From Pirellulales bacterium (lineage in GTDB: Bacteria > Planctomycetota > Planctomycetia > Pirellulales > DATAWG01): a stretch of 53,111 nt of DNA. How positions within the stretch are numbered: position 1 is the first letter of the stretch; every line of letters starts with the position of its first letter. This document shows positions 44,901 to 52,657 of this stretch, one piece after another. A program made the position numbers and the translations under genes. Below the pieces are notes generated by a model. That model was given only the letters and a program-made list of their open reading frames with translations. It searched no databases and was not told where the DNA came from. The stretch is from NCBI GenBank assembly GCA_035939775.1, contig DASZFO010000065.1:1-53111 (forward strand), in the 5' to 3' direction.

Positions 44901-45262
44901 TCTTCGACGATTTGCGGATCGTAGGGTTCGTTCTGCCGGGTGCCGAGCTTGGGGAGCTGGCCGCGGCGCGTGGAGTGCATCCCGTCGAAGACGACATCGA
45001 CGACGCGGGTTTCGCCGAGGCGCGGAGCGGCCGCGGCCGACGGCGGACCTATGCCTTCCGGCGTCGTCGGGCGATAGGGCACGGCGCTTCCCGGCGCTCC
45101 GGTCGGCGGCGGCACGTATTGCGGCGCGGCCTCCGCGGGCATGGCGCCGGCGGGCGAGAGCGCCGGCCCCTGGGCGGCGGCAATGCCGCTCACGCACGAC
45201 GCCAACACCAGCGCCCAGCCAGCGCTGCGGCGGATCAACGGGTCGCTAGGGACGCCGGCCAT
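41978..45262 (-). CDS. bamA: Outer membrane protein assembly factor BamA with low-complexity insertion
   Basis: A 1094-residue protein, ATG 45262 (MAGVPSDPLIRRSAGW), with signal peptide and a Pro-rich leader. POTRA domains span about residues 84-490: RVVDVVFDGMHSTRRGQLPK, FHVVERPIIHYIKMVGN, GAIFLIDEGRAQKIWWTRFVGN, FVISEGPRFKIRTVSFIGN and YNIKEGNRYRVGKININI. The last POTRA is followed by about 250 residues of Ser/Pro/Gln/Tyr-rich sequence. The beta barrel (about 750-1094) includes the L6 motif GFSTLRGFTFRG (R-G-F). It is needed for inserting outer membrane proteins. It is convergent with the small aromatic gene, so no bam partners are adjacent. Confidence 0.93.
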   Translation of the reverse strand: MAGVPSDPLIRRSAGWALVLASCVSGIAAAQGPALSPAGAMPAEAAPQYVPPPTGAPGSAVPYRPTTPEGIGPPSAAAAPRLGETRVVDVVFDGMHSTRRGQLPKLGTRQNEPYDPQIVEDDVRKLMKSRKFIDVRADFQNTPSGVVVIFHVVERPIIHYIKMVGNQGVLTSDLIGKTDLKVNDGMDPYSIKEARDKLEAYYLEHGWDRARVTIIEGNKPGDSGAIFLIDEGRAQKIWWTRFVGNTIVSSGRLRTQIETKPPIGWIFKGYADRKKIDEDVSKLTAYYRGLGFFQATVDREIEVDAKQTWVTPTFVISEGPRFKIRTVSFIGNDKIGNDKLSKDLKLTSGQWFNQGAMNHDLNIVRDLYGGKGYVFADIQPDPRLLEGQPEMDLIYNIKEGNRYRVGKININIQGDSTHTHSSTIYDRLAIYPGDVIDTRKLRSAERRLKASQIFAADPIKGPKINFSPVNGDDPDKAIAERPEGRKRFGATGGSSSSSSTPDNYRGQSPDVADGGDVFVSVNVDGTLLPGADRRPDLDPMPAEAAPVPRPASQDADTWIDDNVWQRVAGQLHAAEVPRGDRQPIVRGQCPDAVPQRQAMVVRGQAPSGGWAMQPTDPDSMSRVVRYQPDPTTPAGYPPTSYGPPTAAPQYANPQYGQPAAYPAATPANAYNGTYAAPPGQPNVYGASPAYGAPPAAAPSADGYPRLAQLPGGGIAPEQVPAGPGQIVGGAQPYVDVQPMLPLDVYTNETQTGKLMVGVGVNSDAGLIGNIVIDEQNFDINRWPSSWEDFRDGTAFRGMGERFRVEASPGTLVQRYVISFQNPYLFDTPVSLSTSASYFTRIYENWSEARVGGRIGLGYFFTPDLAGNVGLRAENIRIYNPTTPTPPELERVLGHNEAYGVSTGFSHDTRDNGFLPTEGHLIRVNYEQVFGSFTYPQVTLEGRQYYKIAERPDGSGRHVLGLGSQIGFSGGNTPIYDAFFAGGFSTLRGFTFRGASPLDEGVQVGGNFEWLNSAEYIFPITADDVLRGVAFVDYGTVERDTEVKWRDYRIAPGLGLRISIPALGPAPIALDFAVPIHHAPGDREEIFSFFVGLAR

Positions 45263-45453
45263 CGTGGGGATTTTCCCAAGGCTAGAGATGTAAGTGCAGA
45301 CAAGAATTTGCGGCAGCCGAACGGGCGCACTGAAAGGGCCGCTAGAAATACAAGAACCCGTCCCTCGCGACAAGGTGAGTTGCAGAAAAACTGAGGTCGG
45401 AAATCGGAGTTCGGAAGTCGGAGGTCGGAAATCGGATGTCGGAGTTCGCCCTC

Positions 45454-45481
45454 GTTAGCCCCGTCGCTTGCGACGGGATGG
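45454..45481. repeat. CCCGTCGC-TT-GCGACGGG repeat, copy 2
   Basis: Identical over 28 bp to 13111-13138. Flanked by reiterated GTCGGAAATCGG / GTCGGAAGTCGG words. Confidence 0.8.
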
Positions 45482-45509
45482 CCCGCGCCGGACGTCGGAA
45501 GTCGAAATG

Positions 45510-45559
45510 TTGGAGTGCAGCCCTAGGCTGCGGCCGGCAGGCTAAAGCCTGAACTCCAA
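45510..45559. repeat. TTGGAGT...ACTCCAA hairpin
   Basis: The outer 7-bp TTGGAGT / ACTCCAA inverted ends enclose CAGCCCTAGGCTG and CAGGCTAAAGCCTG, each a local palindrome. It lies about 100 bp upstream of the dinG start. Confidence 0.7.
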
Positions 45560-45655
45560 CTGCCCATAGGATTCAAATGGCGAAGGTGGTAGCTTGGGAT
45601 AATTGAAGAACGAACGACCGAGCGCGCCCGCCGGTAGCAACCAAACAGATCTTTC

Positions 45656-47704
45656 ATGCTAGCTGCGGCCGACATTCTGGGTTCCACCGGCCGCGTCGCG
45701 GCGCGGCTGGAGAACCGCTATGAGCAGCGGCCCGAGCAACTGGCGATGGCCGATGGAGTAAGCCGGGCGATCCAGCGCGGAAATCATCTAATAGTCGAGG
45801 CGGGCACCGGCGTCGGCAAGAGCTTTGCCTATCTCGTGCCGGCGATTCTCGCGGCGACTGGCGAATTGCCGCTCGACAAGCCTCCCGCGAAGCGTTCGAA
45901 GAGTGCCGACGAAGAAGACGACAAGCCGCCGCTGCCGCGGGTGATCGTCTCGACCCACACGATATCGCTTCAGGAGCAATTGATCCAGAAGGACCTGCCC
46001 CTATTGCGAAGCGTCATGCCGCAGGAATTCACGGCCGTGCTGGTTAAGGGGCGGAGCAATTATCTGAGCTTGCGACGGATGGAGACTGCCGTTGGCCGCG
46101 CGGCGAGCTTGTTTCACGACGAAGCGGAGTTCACGCAACTTCGGCAGCTCGTTCAATGGTCGAAGGCCACCAGCGACGGCAGCTTGAGCGATCTGGAGCT
46201 TCGCCCGAATCCGGCCGTTTGGGATGAGGTAGCCAGTGACAGCGGCAACTGCATGGGGCGAAATTGCCCGACGTACAAGAAGTGCTTTTACTATCAGGCT
46301 CGCCGCCGCGCGCAGCACGCCCATATTCTTGTGGTCAATCACGCGCTGTTCTTCAGCGATCTCGGCCTGCGCCGCTCCGGGGTGAGCATCTTGCCGGACT
46401 ACGACATCGTGATTTTCGACGAGGCCCACACGATCGAAGCGGTCGCCGGCGATCATCTGGGACTCAGTGTCACCTCGGGCCAGATCGATTTCGCGCTCAC
46501 GCGGCTCTACAACGACCGCACCAATCGCGGCTTGCTCGTTCACTACAAGATGAAAGAGGCGGAGCAGGAAGTCGATCACTGCCGCCGCCGCGCGGAAGAG
46601 TTCTTCGAGTCCCTCGCGGATTGGCTCGCCGCCCGCCCGAACTCGAACGGCCGCGTCGCTGCGCCCGAGATCGTGCCGAACCGGCTCACGCCGTCGCTCA
46701 AGAAGTTGGCCCGAATGCTCAAGGACAAGGCCGACACGCTCAGAGACGAAAAGGAAAAGCACGATTTCCTCTCGGCCTACGAGCGGCTGCTGTTGCTCGG
46801 GGGCGAGATCGAGCAATGGCGCACGCAGGGGTTGCCCGATTCGGTCTATTGGATCGAGCGGACCAGGTCGCGCCGCGGCCGGCCCCGGCTCGAATTGGCG
46901 GCCGCGCCGATCGACGTCGGTCCGCTGCTGCGCGAGCTGCTCTTCGACGAGACGCCCACCGTCGTGCTCACCAGCGCCACGCTTTCGATCGGCAAGACGG
47001 CTTCGTTCGATTTCTTCAAATCGCGGATTGGGCTGACGAAATCCGACAGTCAACGATTGGGAAGCCCGTTCGACTATCAGCGGCAGGTCGAGTTGATCTT
47101 GTTGGACGGCATGCCCGACCCTTCGGACAAGCAAAGTTACGACCGAGTAGCGATCGAGATGATCCGCCGCTACGTGGAGCGGACCGACGGCCACGCCTTC
47201 GTGCTCTTCACGAGCTACGACATGATGCGCCGCGCCGCCGCGGCCCTCGCCCCGTGGCTCGCCCAGAAAAACATGCCTCTGTATTCTCAGGCCGAAGGGC
47301 TTTCGCGCACGCAGATGGTCGATCGTTTCAAAACCGATCCGCGGGCGGTTCTGTTTGGGGCGGATAGCTTCTGGCAAGGGGTGGATGTGCCGGGAGACGC
47401 TTTGCGAAACGTGATTATCACCAAGCTCCCCTTCAGCGTCCCCGACCGCCCGCTTCTGGAAGCTCGGCTCGAGGCGATCCGCTCCAACGGCGGCAATCCA
47501 TTCGCCGACTATCAACTTCCCGAAGCCGTGCTCAAGCTCAAGCAAGGCTTCGGCCGCCTGATCCGCACGCAAACCGACACGGGGCTGGTCGTGGTCCTCG
47601 ATCCGCGCGTCCGCACCAAGCCCTACGGCAAAGTGTTCCTCGACTCGTTGCCCAACTGCCGGCGGACGGTCGAGCGCGTGGACGAGTCGAAACAGTTGTT
47701 TTGA
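45656..47704 (+). CDS. DinG/XPD-family ATP-dependent DNA helicase
   Basis: A 682-residue superfamily-2 helicase. Walker A is EAGTGVGKS (Lys55), motif II is IFDEAHTIEA (255-258), and the C-terminal motifs FVLFTSYDMMRRAA, FKTDPRAVLFGADSFWQGVDVPGD and GFGRLIRTQTDTG are present. The Fe-S domain has Cys199, Cys204 and Cys210 in GNCMGRNCPTYKKC, with the DinG spacing C-x4-C-x5-C. The expected first cysteine, in the VKGRSNYL-x-LRR motif, is Ser138 (codon AGC). The enzyme probably unwinds R-loops or DNA structures in repair. The start is the first ATG of a long open frame without a strong ribosome binding site. No lexA-type box was evident. Confidence 0.93.
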   Translation: MLAAADILGSTGRVAARLENRYEQRPEQLAMADGVSRAIQRGNHLIVEAGTGVGKSFAYLVPAILAATGELPLDKPPAKRSKSADEEDDKPPLPRVIVSTHTISLQEQLIQKDLPLLRSVMPQEFTAVLVKGRSNYLSLRRMETAVGRAASLFHDEAEFTQLRQLVQWSKATSDGSLSDLELRPNPAVWDEVASDSGNCMGRNCPTYKKCFYYQARRRAQHAHILVVNHALFFSDLGLRRSGVSILPDYDIVIFDEAHTIEAVAGDHLGLSVTSGQIDFALTRLYNDRTNRGLLVHYKMKEAEQEVDHCRRRAEEFFESLADWLAARPNSNGRVAAPEIVPNRLTPSLKKLARMLKDKADTLRDEKEKHDFLSAYERLLLLGGEIEQWRTQGLPDSVYWIERTRSRRGRPRLELAAAPIDVGPLLRELLFDETPTVVLTSATLSIGKTASFDFFKSRIGLTKSDSQRLGSPFDYQRQVELILLDGMPDPSDKQSYDRVAIEMIRRYVERTDGHAFVLFTSYDMMRRAAAALAPWLAQKNMPLYSQAEGLSRTQMVDRFKTDPRAVLFGADSFWQGVDVPGDALRNVIITKLPFSVPDRPLLEARLEAIRSNGGNPFADYQLPEAVLKLKQGFGRLIRTQTDTGLVVVLDPRVRTKPYGKVFLDSLPNCRRTVERVDESKQLF

Positions 47705-47824
47705 GCAAGCGGGGCAAGACGAACCCGCCTCCTGCTCGAAACCGCCCTGGACAGTCGCCGCGCTTTCGATTACCTTCCGCCCCTCTTCTGCACGGCTATT
47801 CAGTCGCAATTTCGTTTCCATTTA

Positions 47825-47926
47825 GGAACGCCTAACAAATCCGGCCGGGAGAAGGGGACAGTCCCCGTTTTGCTCCGCGGACTGCGCAAAAGGGGGACAG
47901 TCCCCGCCGGATTTGTTAGGCGTTCC
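47825..47926. repeat. Long hairpin element, copy 1 (flhA leader)
   Basis: Perfect 21-bp terminal arms (47825-47845 and 47906-47926; outer words GGAACGCC / GGCGTTCC) enclose a core with GGGGACAGTCCCC in both arms and TTTTGC ... GCAAAA around a CCGCGG centre. The whole 102 bp folds as one hairpin. It lies 22 bp before flhA. The core, but not the arms, recurs at 52924-53017 in the opposite orientation. Confidence 0.88.
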
Positions 47927-47948
47927 AAGTAACTTCCCGGAGATGCGG

Positions 47949-50048
47949 ATGGCTTCAGCGGCCATACCTCGCGCCAGCGGTGTGTCGCTCGGGCGTTGGC
48001 AAGACCTGATCCTTCCGGTCGGGATCATTGCCAGCGTGCTGGTGATCATGGTCCCGATGCCGGCGGCCTTGATGGACATCCTGCTGTCGGCGAACGTCAC
48101 CGTGGCCGTCATCATTTTGTTGACGACGATCTACGTGCGCACGCCGCTGGAATTCAGCATCTTCCCGTCGCTGCTGTTGGCCACGACGCTCGCCCGGTTG
48201 GTGCTGAACGTCGCCACGACGCGGCTGATCCTCACCCATGCGGGCACCGAAGGATTGCTGGCCGGCGGACACGTGGTGAAGGCTTTCGGCGAGTTCGTCG
48301 CGGGCAACGAGTTGGTAGTGGGGATCATCATCTTCGTGATCGTGATCGTGATCCAGTTTCTCGTGATCACCAAGGGGGCGACGCGCATCAGCGAAGTCGC
48401 GGCCCGTTTCGCTTTGGACGGCATGCCCGGCCGGCAAATGGCGATCGATGCCGACCTGAATGCCGGGGTGATCGACGAGAACGAGGCCCAGCGCCGCCGC
48501 CAGGAGATCACCCGCCAGGCCGACTTTTTCGGAGCGATGGATGGTGCCAGCAAGTTCGTCCGCGGCGACGCCATCGCTGGCATCTTGATTACGCTGATCA
48601 ACATCATCGGTGGGCTGGTGATCGGGGTGGTCGAGTCCGGAATGTCGCTTTCGGAAGCCGGCTCGATCTTCACGAAGCTCACGATCGGCGACGGCCTGGT
48701 GAGCCAAGTCCCGGCGTTCTTGATCTCGCTGGCCGCGGGCTTGATCGTCACGCGCAGCAGTTACGAAGTGAATCTGCCGGTCGAGTTCATCCGGCAACTG
48801 TTCTCCCGGCCGCAAGCGCTGGCGGTGACCGGCGGGTTTCTGTCGGTATTGGTCTTCACAAATCTGCCGACGATCCCATTGGTGCTGATCGGCGGAAGCT
48901 GCATCGGCATGGCCGTGATGCTCTCGCGGCAAAAGCAGCGCGACACGGTTGCCGAGGAGAATAAAGTCAAAGCCGCCGCGAAAAAACCGGCCGAGGAGCG
49001 GATCGAAGACTATCTCACGACCGACCCGATGGAGATCGAACTCGGCGTCGGGCTGATTCGCCTGGCGGACCCCAAGCGCGGCGGCGATCTGCTCGAGCGC
49101 ATCCAGCGCGTGCGGCAGAATATCGCCGCCGAGATGGGCATCATCATGCCCAAGGTTCGCATTCGCGACAACATGCGACTCGAGCAAAATCAATATCGCC
49201 TGAAGATCGCCGACGTCGCGGTCGGCGGCGCGAACGTCGAGCCGACCGGCCTGCTCGCCATGGATTCCGGAACGACGACCGGCAAGGTCCGCGGCATCGA
49301 GACCCGTGAGCCGGCTTTCAACACCCCGGCCATCTGGATCGATGCCGGTCAGCGGAGCCAGGCCGAAATCTACGGCTATACGGTGATCGAGCCGGCGAGC
49401 GTGCTGGCCACGCACCTGACGGAAACGGTCCGCAAACATGCCGACGAGCTGCTCACTCGCGATGCCGCCAAGCACCTGATCGATCAGCTCAAGCAAACGC
49501 AGCCGGCGGCGGTCGAAGAATTGATCCCCGGCCAGATGAAGCTGGCGGAGGTGCAGCGCGTGCTGCAAATGTTGCTCCGTGAGCAGGTGCCGATCCGACA
49601 GTTGGCGCCGATCCTCGAAACTCTCGGCGACTATGCCTCGCGCACGAAGGATCCGATCTTGCTCACAGAATATGTCCGGCATCGCTTGGCCCGCACGATC
49701 TGCACCCGCTATCGCGATAAGCAGGGCCGATTGCACGTGGTGACGCTCGACCCCGCGCTCGAAGATCGGATTCGCGCCGGCATCGACCACGGCGAGCGCG
49801 GTATGTTCATCCGCATGTCGCCGCAGGCCGTCGAGACGACCTGCCGGCTGATCGCAACCGAAATCGAGAAGTTGGCGAGGGCCAATCATCCGCCGATCGT
49901 GCTAGTAAGCCCGCAGATTCGCGCCGGCCTGAAGCAGATGACCACGCCCCATCTCCCGCGGCTCGTCGTGCTGAGCTTCAACGAAATCACCCGCGACACG
50001 CAAATCGAATCGGCGGCGCTGGTGACAGACGTGGGGGCGAGGGCCTAG
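47949..50048 (+). CDS. flhA: Flagellar type III export protein FlhA
   Basis: A 699-residue protein; ATG 47949 (MASAAIPRASGVSLGRW) is preferred because GGAG lies 6 bases upstream, though ATG 47943 is close. The N-terminal half has about eight membrane helices (LPVGIIASVLVIMVPMP, VVGIIIFVIVIVIQFLVI and others). The cytoplasmic FHIPEP signature RFALDGMPGRQMAIDADLN is exact. The C-terminal half is the export-gate cytoplasmic domain (RIRDNMRLEQNQYRLKI, YVRHRLARTICTRYRDK). It forms the nonameric gate for flagellar protein export. It leads flhA-flhF-flhG. The last codons (ending VGARA) lie in a G-rich repeat. Confidence 0.98.
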   Translation: MASAAIPRASGVSLGRWQDLILPVGIIASVLVIMVPMPAALMDILLSANVTVAVIILLTTIYVRTPLEFSIFPSLLLATTLARLVLNVATTRLILTHAGTEGLLAGGHVVKAFGEFVAGNELVVGIIIFVIVIVIQFLVITKGATRISEVAARFALDGMPGRQMAIDADLNAGVIDENEAQRRRQEITRQADFFGAMDGASKFVRGDAIAGILITLINIIGGLVIGVVESGMSLSEAGSIFTKLTIGDGLVSQVPAFLISLAAGLIVTRSSYEVNLPVEFIRQLFSRPQALAVTGGFLSVLVFTNLPTIPLVLIGGSCIGMAVMLSRQKQRDTVAEENKVKAAAKKPAEERIEDYLTTDPMEIELGVGLIRLADPKRGGDLLERIQRVRQNIAAEMGIIMPKVRIRDNMRLEQNQYRLKIADVAVGGANVEPTGLLAMDSGTTTGKVRGIETREPAFNTPAIWIDAGQRSQAEIYGYTVIEPASVLATHLTETVRKHADELLTRDAAKHLIDQLKQTQPAAVEELIPGQMKLAEVQRVLQMLLREQVPIRQLAPILETLGDYASRTKDPILLTEYVRHRLARTICTRYRDKQGRLHVVTLDPALEDRIRAGIDHGERGMFIRMSPQAVETTCRLIATEIEKLARANHPPIVLVSPQIRAGLKQMTTPHLPRLVVLSFNEITRDTQIESAALVTDVGARA

Positions 50049-50238
50049 GGGCGAGGGAGTTGGCCATGGTTCGCGTGCCGGAGGGTTTGGAATAACGATC
50101 GTTGCCGTTTGATTTCGGCACGCAAAGCGTGCCTTACCAGGTAAAGGAGCAGGAACAGCGAACGGCGTCGATGGAGCCGAGCGGCCGGGACCGAAATCCA
50201 CGTCCCTTTCCCCTCACCCCTCGTCCCTCGCCCCTCTC
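50035..50238. repeat. Inverted G-rich/C-rich repeats between flhA and flhF
   Basis: GGGCGAGGGCCTAGGGGCGAGGG (50035-50061) contains the flhA stop, and CCCCTCACCCCTCGTCCCTCGCCCC (50210-50238) ends 5 bases before the flhF ATG. At least 12 bp (AGGGGCGAGGGA) are exactly inverted. The hairpin GGCACGC-AAA-GCGTGCC is inside, at 50117-50133. Confidence 0.75.
50117..50133. repeat. GGCACGC-AAA-GCGTGCC hairpin
   Basis: Perfect 7-bp palindrome in the flhA-flhF gap; a related 17-bp copy is in the start of the long NfeD gene at 22381-22397. Confidence 0.7.
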
Positions 50239-50243
50239 ACCAC

Positions 50244-51407
50244 ATGGATGTAAAAACCTATCGCGCCCGGACGATGCAGGAAGCGCTCAATCTGGTGCGC
50301 CGCGAACTCGGACCGAATGCGGCCGTTTTGCAGACGCGCGACGTGCGGACCGGCGGATTGTTTCGCCTGTTGCCCGGCATGAGGCGCGTCGAAGTGACCG
50401 CGTCGGCCGATGTCACCGTTCCCAGCCGAATGCCGTCGCGCACTCGGGAAGCTGACTTCAACGATGCGGCCGGGCTGGACCTTTCCTCGGCGCCGCGGCC
50501 AGATTCGCAGGAATATCGCCGCAAGTTCCGCGACGAACTGCAAGGGCAGTTGACCGATCTGCACTCGATGGTCGAGGACCTTTGCCGCCGATCGCAAAGT
50601 TCGCCGCCGCGCGATCTGCCGCGATCGCTGTTCCACTTGTTCACCGATCTCATCGAGGCGGACGTCAGTGAGGAGCTGGCCCGCGAGCTGATCGAACGCA
50701 TTCGCGGCGAATCGCCGGGGGACGATCTGGCCGACGAGGTGCTCGCCAAGGCCCGCATCGCTCGGATGGTCGAAGACGAGATTCAGGTCACGGGACCCAT
50801 TCGCGCCGAGCCGGGGCGGCGGCGGCTCGTCGCGCTCGTCGGTCCGACCGGGGTCGGCAAGACCACCACGATCGCCAAGCTGGCCGCCAATTTCCGCCTG
50901 AAAGAAAAGCGGAAAGTCGGGTTGATTACGGTCGACACGTATCGCATCGCGGCCGTCGAGCAGCTTCGCACCTATGCCGACATCATCGATCTGCCGATGG
51001 CCGTCGTCTCGACGCCGCGCGAGATGCGCGACGCAGTGGCCCGGATGAGGGATCTGGAATTGATCCTGATGGACACGGCCGGCCGCAGCCCGCGCGACGA
51101 AGTGAAGATTCAAGAATTGAAGTCGATGCTCTCCGAAGCCGCGGCCGACGAGGTGCATCTCGTGCTCAGCAGCACGGCTGGGGCCGCGAGCCTCGTGCGC
51201 ACCGCAGGGCAATTCGCCGCGGTTGGCGCCACGACGCTGGTGCTCACGAAGCTCGACGAAGTGAACGGGCTCGGGAATCTCTTGCCGCTGTTGCGGTCCT
51301 GCAAATTGCCGCTGAGCTACGTGACCGACGGACAGAATGTCCCCGATGACATCGAACCGGCCGACCGACGGAAATTGGCACGCATGGTTTTGGGAATGGA
51401 GGTCTGA
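50244..51407 (+). CDS. flhF: Flagellar biosynthesis GTPase FlhF
   Basis: A 387-residue SRP-type GTPase. The conserved N-terminus MDVKTYRARTMQEALNLVRRELGPNAAVL is followed by a variable linker, an N domain (LFHLFTDLIEADVSEELARELIERIR) and the G domain: G1 LVGPTGVGKTTTIAKLA (about residues 198-215), the LITVDTYRIAAVEQLRTYAD motif, G3 ILMDTAGRSPRD and G4 VLTKLDEVNGLG. With FlhG it controls flagellar number and position. The start is immediately after a C-rich repeat, leaving no ordinary ribosome binding site. flhG starts 8 bases after its stop. Confidence 0.97.
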   Translation: MDVKTYRARTMQEALNLVRRELGPNAAVLQTRDVRTGGLFRLLPGMRRVEVTASADVTVPSRMPSRTREADFNDAAGLDLSSAPRPDSQEYRRKFRDELQGQLTDLHSMVEDLCRRSQSSPPRDLPRSLFHLFTDLIEADVSEELARELIERIRGESPGDDLADEVLAKARIARMVEDEIQVTGPIRAEPGRRRLVALVGPTGVGKTTTIAKLAANFRLKEKRKVGLITVDTYRIAAVEQLRTYADIIDLPMAVVSTPREMRDAVARMRDLELILMDTAGRSPRDEVKIQELKSMLSEAAADEVHLVLSSTAGAASLVRTAGQFAAVGATTLVLTKLDEVNGLGNLLPLLRSCKLPLSYVTDGQNVPDDIEPADRRKLARMVLGMEV

Positions 51408-51414
51408 CGCCGTA

Positions 51415-52302
51415 ATGCACGATCAAGCCGACGAACTGCGAATCCTGGCCCGACAGTGGGCCACCGATGCTAAACCCGCCGCGCAAGGTCCGAGAAAGAT
51501 CGTGGTCTCGGCCGGCAAAGGGGGCGTGGGAACCACGACCGTTGCCGTGAACCTGGCCGCGTCGCTCGGGCGGCAAGGCTGCCGCACGATCCTAATCGAC
51601 GCCGATTTCAGCGGCGCCGATGCGGCGATGCTGTGCGGCATCGAATCGCGCGACACGATCGCCGACGTGCTCTCCGGCCGGCGCTCGGTTCACGAGGTGC
51701 TGCAGCCCGGACCGGCCGGCATTCAAGTCGTCCCCGGGATTTGGTCGCCGGGCTCGATTCCCGATTGCTCGCCTGCCGCGCAGCAACGCTTGCTGCGAGA
51801 AATCGATCAACTCGCGCGCCATGCCGAAGTAGTCGTGCTCGACGCGGGGAGCGGATTGAACCACATCGTTCAGAAGTTCTGGCGAGCGGCTGATGAAGTG
51901 CTGGTGGTGACGACCGCCGAGGCCGTTTCGATCATGGACGCTTACGCGGCGATGAAGCTGTTCCTCGCCGGGCATTCGGCGATCAACGTGGCGACGGTCG
52001 TCAATCAATCGCCGCAGCCCGACGTGGCGGTAGGCGTGCATGCCCGGATTGCCCAGGCCTGCCAGCGGTTCTTGGGAATGCGAATTCATCGCGCCGGATC
52101 CGTGCCTTGGGATTCAGCAGTGGCGATCGCCAATCGCAGCGGCAAGCCGCTGGTTCTGGAAAACTCGGAATCGCCCGCCGCACGTGGAATCGATCAATTG
52201 GCGGAACGAATCCTGACGCCGAACGGAGCGACCGACGACGGCGATGCGGAAGATATTTTAGATGCAAGCATGACACGGATTGCAGACAACATTGCGGCGT
52301 GA
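51415..52302 (+). CDS. flhG: Flagellar number regulator FlhG (MinD/ParA-like ATPase)
   Basis: A 295-residue MinD-family protein with ATG 51415 (MHDQADELRILARQ); the longer frame beginning in flhF is not needed. The deviant Walker A is VSAGKGGVGTTTVAVNLA, with the MinD signature lysine Lys35 kept but the P-loop lysine replaced by Thr40. Next comes ILIDADFSGADAAMLCGI (Walker A' region), VVVLDAGSGLNHIVQKF (Walker B) and a C-terminal helix that is acidic (DDGDAEDILDASMTRIADNI), whereas MinD has an amphipathic membrane helix. It antagonises FlhF and sets flagellar number. The order flhA-flhF-flhG is standard. Confidence 0.94.
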   Translation: MHDQADELRILARQWATDAKPAAQGPRKIVVSAGKGGVGTTTVAVNLAASLGRQGCRTILIDADFSGADAAMLCGIESRDTIADVLSGRRSVHEVLQPGPAGIQVVPGIWSPGSIPDCSPAAQQRLLREIDQLARHAEVVVLDAGSGLNHIVQKFWRAADEVLVVTTAEAVSIMDAYAAMKLFLAGHSAINVATVVNQSPQPDVAVGVHARIAQACQRFLGMRIHRAGSVPWDSAVAIANRSGKPLVLENSESPAARGIDQLAERILTPNGATDDGDAEDILDASMTRIADNIAA

Positions 52303-52312
52303 GCGCGCCTTA

Positions 52313-52350
52313 GCCGACGCTGCCAGCGTCGGCAGGGCTTTTTACTTTTT
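52313..52350 (+). terminator. Intrinsic terminator of the flhAFG unit
   Basis: GCCGACGCT-GCC-AGCGTCGGC is a perfect 9-bp stem with a 3-base loop, followed by AGGGCTTTTTACTTTTT. It is 11 bp after the flhG stop. Confidence 0.82.
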
Positions 52351-52382
52351 CACACCACCAGGTTTGGGGCGACCACTTTAAT

Positions 52383-52453
52383 CACTAGCCCGAAGCGCTA
52401 GCGAGGGAATTCTCTTGGAAAGCCAGAACCCTCGCTGGCGCGTCGGGCTAGTG
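52383..52453. repeat. Family B palindromic repeat, copy 2
   Basis: CACTAGCCCGAAGCGCTAGC at the left pairs with CTCGCTGGCGCGTCGGGCTA at the right, with an approximately 20-bp loop. It matches copy 1 at 18752-18816 in both arms. Confidence 0.8.
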
Positions 52454-52480
52454 TGCGGTTCCCAAATTAAAAAATGAAAC

Positions 52481-52502
52481 GCCCTGCCAGCATCGGCAGG
52501 GC
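52481..52502. repeat. GCCCTGCC-AGCATC-GGCAGGGC hairpin
   Basis: Perfect 8-bp stem with 6-base loop; its words resemble the flhG terminator (GCCAGCGTCGGCAGGGC), so it may be a second copy without a U-run. Confidence 0.6.
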
Positions 52503-52657
52503 GAGCTACAAAACAATTTGGAGAATCAACAACCGTCATAAGGAACAATTCAATTGTGCGGATCGCGCGGCCGATAATAAGGAAGACCGTCGGCACGCGA
52601 CGGGTCGTTAAAATACACCGATTACGGCAAGTTTGACGGCAGCCGCGAGATTCGCTC

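Larger units (their letters stand above)
45263..45655. other. 393-bp gap between bamA and dinG with repeats
   Basis: A divergent promoter region crowded with repeat elements at 45410-45490 (GTCGGA words with the CGTCGC palindrome) and 45510-45559. No gene supported. Confidence 0.55.
52303..52657. other. 355-bp gap after flhG with hairpins
   Basis: Contains the flhG terminator (52313-52350), repeat family B copy 2 (52383-52453) and a GCCCTGCC-AGCATC-GGCAGGGC hairpin (52481-52502). No gene supported. Confidence 0.6.

Noticed and set aside
47955-49889. 644-codon open frame on the minus strand opposite flhA
   Set aside because: Rich in His/Arg/Asp/Gln as expected of an antisense shadow; flhA is unambiguous.
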